In this document: positions 31,272 through 33,688 of the stretch, piece by piece
Numbering within the stretch: the stretch's first letter is position 1
How the letters are laid out: each line of letters opens with the position of its first letter
DNA from: Thermohalobaculum sp039030915
Lineage (GTDB): Bacteria > Pseudomonadota > Alphaproteobacteria > Rhodobacterales > Rhodobacteraceae
Direction: 5' to 3'
Length of the DNA stretch: 33,688 nt
Assembly (NCBI GenBank): GCA_039030915.1
Contig: JBCCDG010000036.1
Span: 1-33,688, forward strand
Made by a program: the position numbers and the translations under genes
Notes under the pieces: model-generated
Database searches by the model: none
Seen by the model: the letters and a program-made list of their open reading frames with translations, nothing else
Told to the model about the DNA's origin: nothing

Positions 31272-31930
31272 CAGTCAGGGTTCTGCATCAGACCATGCTC
31301 AATCCCGAGCGCTCGGCGCACCGCGGCGCGCTGACCGATGCGCTCGCGATGGGCCTTGAGGTGCGGAAAGCGGTCGGGATCGACGCCGTCGGCCTCCATC
31401 CATTGCGCGAGCGTGAAGAGATAGCCGTCCGAGATCGTGAACGCGTCGCCGAAGACGAAGGGTCCGACGAAGGCATGGTCTTCGATGTAGGCGTAGCAGG
31501 CGCGCATCGCCTCGGGCACCTTGCGGCGCATCGCCTCCTCATGTGTTTCGCCATCGACCCATCGGTGACCGCGCATGCGATGGGCGTGGGCGACGTGCAC
31601 GGTCGAGCAGAGATAGCTGTTGAAAGCCTGGACCCGGGCGAAGCCGAGCGGGTCGGTGGGGGCGAGAGCGGCGTGCGGCGCGATATGCGCGAGGAAGGCG
31701 AGGATGGCAGGCGTCTCGGTGAGAATCTCCGCGCCCACCTTCAATGCCGGCACCCGCCCCTTGGGATTGATGGCGAGGTATTCGGGCCGCTTCTGCTCCT
31801 CCCGCGCGAAGGAGACTGGGTGAAGCACTGGCTCCAGCCCGGCCTCGAAGCACGCGATGAGGGAGGCGAGCGCGCAGGTGTCCGGCGTGTAGAAGAGCTC
31901 GAGCTTCTCCGGCTGGTGGTCCGGTTCCAT
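31271..31930 (-). CDS. Glutathione S-transferase family protein
   Basis: 219-aa GST-fold protein. The N-terminal thioredoxin-like domain starts LELFYTPDTCALASLIACFEAGL, with Thr/Cys/Ser candidates for glutathione activation. NPKGRVPAL (with the cis-proline) and TETPAILAFLA (binding the gamma-glutamyl part) follow. The all-helical C-terminal domain has the N-cap-like GDAFTISDGYLFTLAQW. GAGGAG lies about five bases before the ATG. It is co-translated with the following VOC gene. The substrate is unknown; beta- or nu-type bacterial classes are both possible. Confidence 0.88.
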   Translation of the reverse strand: MEPDHQPEKLELFYTPDTCALASLIACFEAGLEPVLHPVSFAREEQKRPEYLAINPKGRVPALKVGAEILTETPAILAFLAHIAPHAALAPTDPLGFARVQAFNSYLCSTVHVAHAHRMRGHRWVDGETHEEAMRRKVPEAMRACYAYIEDHAFVGPFVFGDAFTISDGYLFTLAQWMEADGVDPDRFPHLKAHRERIGQRAAVRRALGIEHGLMQNPD

Positions 31931-32081
31931 GCCCTCTCCTCTTCCTGCGCGCCGTCGGCCGGCTCAAAGCGAGACTAGTCCCGAAACCGCGTCATCGCGA
32001 CCGCTTTCCGGGCAGGCGATGCAGGAGCGTGGCGACCGGTCGGCGAGGAGCCCAGCCGGAAGGCCCGGCGAGGCGCCGTCG

Positions 32082-33482
32082 TCAGAGGCCGTGCTCGATG
32101 GCGATCGCGGTGAGCTTGCGGCCTTCGGGCGTGTCGGCGCCGAGCGCGGCGAGCCCGTCGGTCAGAGCGCTGCGGGCACGGTCGGCATGCTGTAGAACGG
32201 CATAGGAGCGCACGAGCATGGCCCAGCCTTCCGGATCCTGCGGATGCTCGGCGAGGCGGGTGGCCAGCCCCTCGACCATGCCCTCGATCATGGCATCCCG
32301 GTCGTCTTTCGTCATCTCGCCAGCGGCCGCGACCTGTTGAGGATTAGGACCTCGCCGCCCCGCGATCTCCCGCCGCGCGGCTGCGATTTGCTCGGCGACG
32401 AAGGGGGCGTCGCGATAGGCGCGAGCGACTGCGTCGAGGACCGACAGCGCCTCTTCTTCACCCCCTTCGGCCGCCAGAAGACCCGCGAGCTCCAGGGAGG
32501 CCTGCCAGTCGCGCTCCCCCCCGGCGAGCCGGGCACGAAGGGATGTGATCCGCTCCTCTGGGACCGCCTCGCCGGCCGGAGCGCTCTCCGCGAGGCGCCG
32601 CTCGGCCTGCGTCGCATCGGGCAGCACCGAAGCGAGATCCGTGCTGGAAAAGCGCGCCATGCTGATGATGTCTTGGCGCACGCGCGCAGCCCATGGCGCA
32701 TCTGGAGGCGAGGTGTTGTAGAGGGCCAGCCAGTCCGCCATCGCGCCCTCGAAATCCTGCGCCTGCGCCTTGGCCAGCGCCGCATAGTAGCGCGCACGCG
32801 GGTCGTAGGGGTTCTTGGCGAGGATCTGACCGACGATGATCTCGGCGGCTGGCGGCACCTTGTTGCCGTTGGCGAGCGTCAGCGCCTCGGCATAAGCGGA
32901 GAGGACCGCGGGATCGTCATCCGATGCTTCGGCCGCGCGACGGTAGGCCTCGGCCGCGGAGGCATGATCGCCGAGCCGGGAATGAGCCTGACCGAGCGCC
33001 CAGAACTTGTCGAGCCCGTCAGGTTTCTCGCTGAGCGCACGGATGGCAAGGAGCGCGCGGGCGCGCGCGTCCCCCGCCTCCGCCCGGGCCGTGAGCGCAG
33101 CTTCGCGGCGGGTCTCGAGCGGCTGATCAGGCAAGCCTGGCGCACCGAGTTCGGCATATATCCCAGCGGCGAAGGCGATCGTGACGACAGCGGCGCCGAT
33201 GGCGGCCACGGGCGCCGATCGGGCCACGGCGAGCCCGCCCGAGAAGTCGCGCGCGGCGCGGAGCGCGCGGCCCTCGATCTCGCGCGCCGCCTCCCGCCGC
33301 GCCGCCTCGTCCAGAAGCCCCTCCTCGCGGTTGCGAGCGAGCTCGAGGAGCTGGACGCGGTAGAAGGAGACGGCCTGCTCAGTCTCCCCCAGTTCCACGT
33401 CGCCACGGCGGAGGAACGGGCGGGCGAGCCATATGGCCGCGAGGAGAGCGAGCGCGGCAGGGAGGAGAAGCTGGCTCATCAT
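32082..33482 (-). CDS. ccmI: Cytochrome c maturation protein CcmI
   Basis: 466-aa CcmI, the membrane-bound chaperone that holds apocytochrome c for the CcmF/H haem ligation complex. Two transmembrane helices are visible (about residues 5-21 and 91-110), with a cytoplasmic loop containing VSFYRVQLLELARNREEGLL. The C-terminal periplasmic part has tetratricopeptide repeats (DKFWALGQAHSRLGDHASAA near residue 160; DPEGWAMLVRSYAVLQHADRA near the end) that bind the apocytochrome C-terminus. The start overlaps the ccmH stop: ATG 33482 gives ATGA and ATG 33479 gives TGATG; the second has better spacing from GGAGGG. This order, ccmH then ccmI, fits a ccm operon that continues beyond the window. Confidence 0.92.
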   Translation of the reverse strand: MMSQLLLPAALALLAAIWLARPFLRRGDVELGETEQAVSFYRVQLLELARNREEGLLDEAARREAAREIEGRALRAARDFSGGLAVARSAPVAAIGAAVVTIAFAAGIYAELGAPGLPDQPLETRREAALTARAEAGDARARALLAIRALSEKPDGLDKFWALGQAHSRLGDHASAAEAYRRAAEASDDDPAVLSAYAEALTLANGNKVPPAAEIIVGQILAKNPYDPRARYYAALAKAQAQDFEGAMADWLALYNTSPPDAPWAARVRQDIISMARFSSTDLASVLPDATQAERRLAESAPAGEAVPEERITSLRARLAGGERDWQASLELAGLLAAEGGEEEALSVLDAVARAYRDAPFVAEQIAAARREIAGRRGPNPQQVAAAGEMTKDDRDAMIEGMVEGLATRLAEHPQDPEGWAMLVRSYAVLQHADRARSALTDGLAALGADTPEGRKLTAIAIEHGL

Positions 33483-33688
33483 TCATCCCTCCAGAGAATC
33501 GCGCGAGCCTCGGCCGCATCCGCTTCGGACAGACCCTCCGCAACGGCACGGCGGCCGTGGAGATAGGCCGCACCGAGGCCGAGGCCGACGACGAGAAACG
33601 CGACGGGCGCGATCCAGAGCGGCAGGGTTTCCGCCTTTACCGGCGGCTTCAGCAGCACGTAGTCGCCATACCGCGCCGAAATGTAGGC
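33479..33688 (-). CDS. ccmH: Cytochrome c maturation protein CcmH, C-terminal part
   Basis: The last 69 residues of CcmH are visible, read from the window edge to the TGA at 33481. RYGDYVLLKPP is the conserved segment that follows the redox-active domain, and it is followed by a transmembrane helix (IAPVAFLVVGLGLGAAYL). The N-terminal part with the CxxC motif lies outside the window. CcmH reduces or holds apocytochrome cysteines in the periplasm for haem attachment. The stop overlaps the ccmI start. Confidence 0.85.
   Translation of the reverse strand, partial: AYISARYGDYVLLKPPVKAETLPLWIAPVAFLVVGLGLGAAYLHGRRAVAEGLSEADAAEARAILWRDE

Noticed and set aside
1..33688. CRISPR arrays, insertion sequences, integrases or prophage genes
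   Set aside because: No spaced direct-repeat arrays, transposase motifs or phage structural genes were found on either strand.

Overview
The window reads as chromosomal DNA of a high-GC alphaproteobacterium (roughly 70% G+C by eye), most likely in or near the Rhodobacterales (Paracoccaceae/Roseobacteraceae). This is inferred from gene content: DUF2927 lipoproteins, a DUF6446-type protein beside glyQ/glyS, a PEP-binding PPDK relative next to glyS, a TelA/XpaC pair, ccmH-ccmI and a short alphaproteobacterial-type DksA. There is no rRNA, convincing tRNA, CRISPR array, transposase or phage gene.

Layout. 1-1760 (+): a 5'-truncated homocysteine S-methyltransferase, a DksA/TraR zinc-finger protein and a TusA-like protein. 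1888-2943 (-): a ChaN/Tiki-type lipoprotein. 3320-6101 (+): a translationally coupled 44-codon membrane or secreted peptide gene, XpaC-like, TelA-like and DUF805 genes. 6480-8731 (+): two overlapping DUF2927 lipoprotein genes. 9108-10313 (-) and 10519-12495 (+): a divergent glycosyltransferase and asparagine synthetase B pair. 12589-15073 (+): an SPFH-GYF protein and a zinc-ribbon membrane protein resembling the Bacillus YdjI/YdjG pair. 15299-19114 (+): a PaaG-like enoyl-CoA hydratase/isomerase and glnE, the latter split by a frameshift at a run of seven G. 19115-19785: a 671-bp stretch with no convincing gene. 19786-21245 (-): folB and a SleB-type cell-wall hydrolase. 21452-30030 (-): one long gene string glyQ, hypothetical, VOC, DUF6446, glyS, PPDK-like, meaB. 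30127-31930 (-): an NAD(P)-binding oxidoreductase, a VOC protein and a GST. 32082-33688 (-): ccmI and the 3' end of ccmH.

How the genes work together. The left half is rich in poorly understood envelope functions (XpaC/TelA, DUF805, DUF2927, ChaN, SPFH/zinc ribbon) mixed with polysaccharide-type genes. The right half is core metabolism and translation: glycyl-tRNA synthetase, nitrogen regulation, folate, cytochrome c maturation.

The most notable observations are: a family of structured GC-rich intergenic repeats (three close copies plus one variant) with a compensatory change in the closing stem; the G_GGG_GGG slippery heptamer in glnE, which separates the adenylyl-removing half from the adenylyl-transferring half; the small coupled ORF before xpaC; a PPDK-like protein whose ATP-grasp half has diverged while its PEP half looks intact; a sharply bounded low-GC patch in glyS; and the unexplained 671-bp region after glnE.
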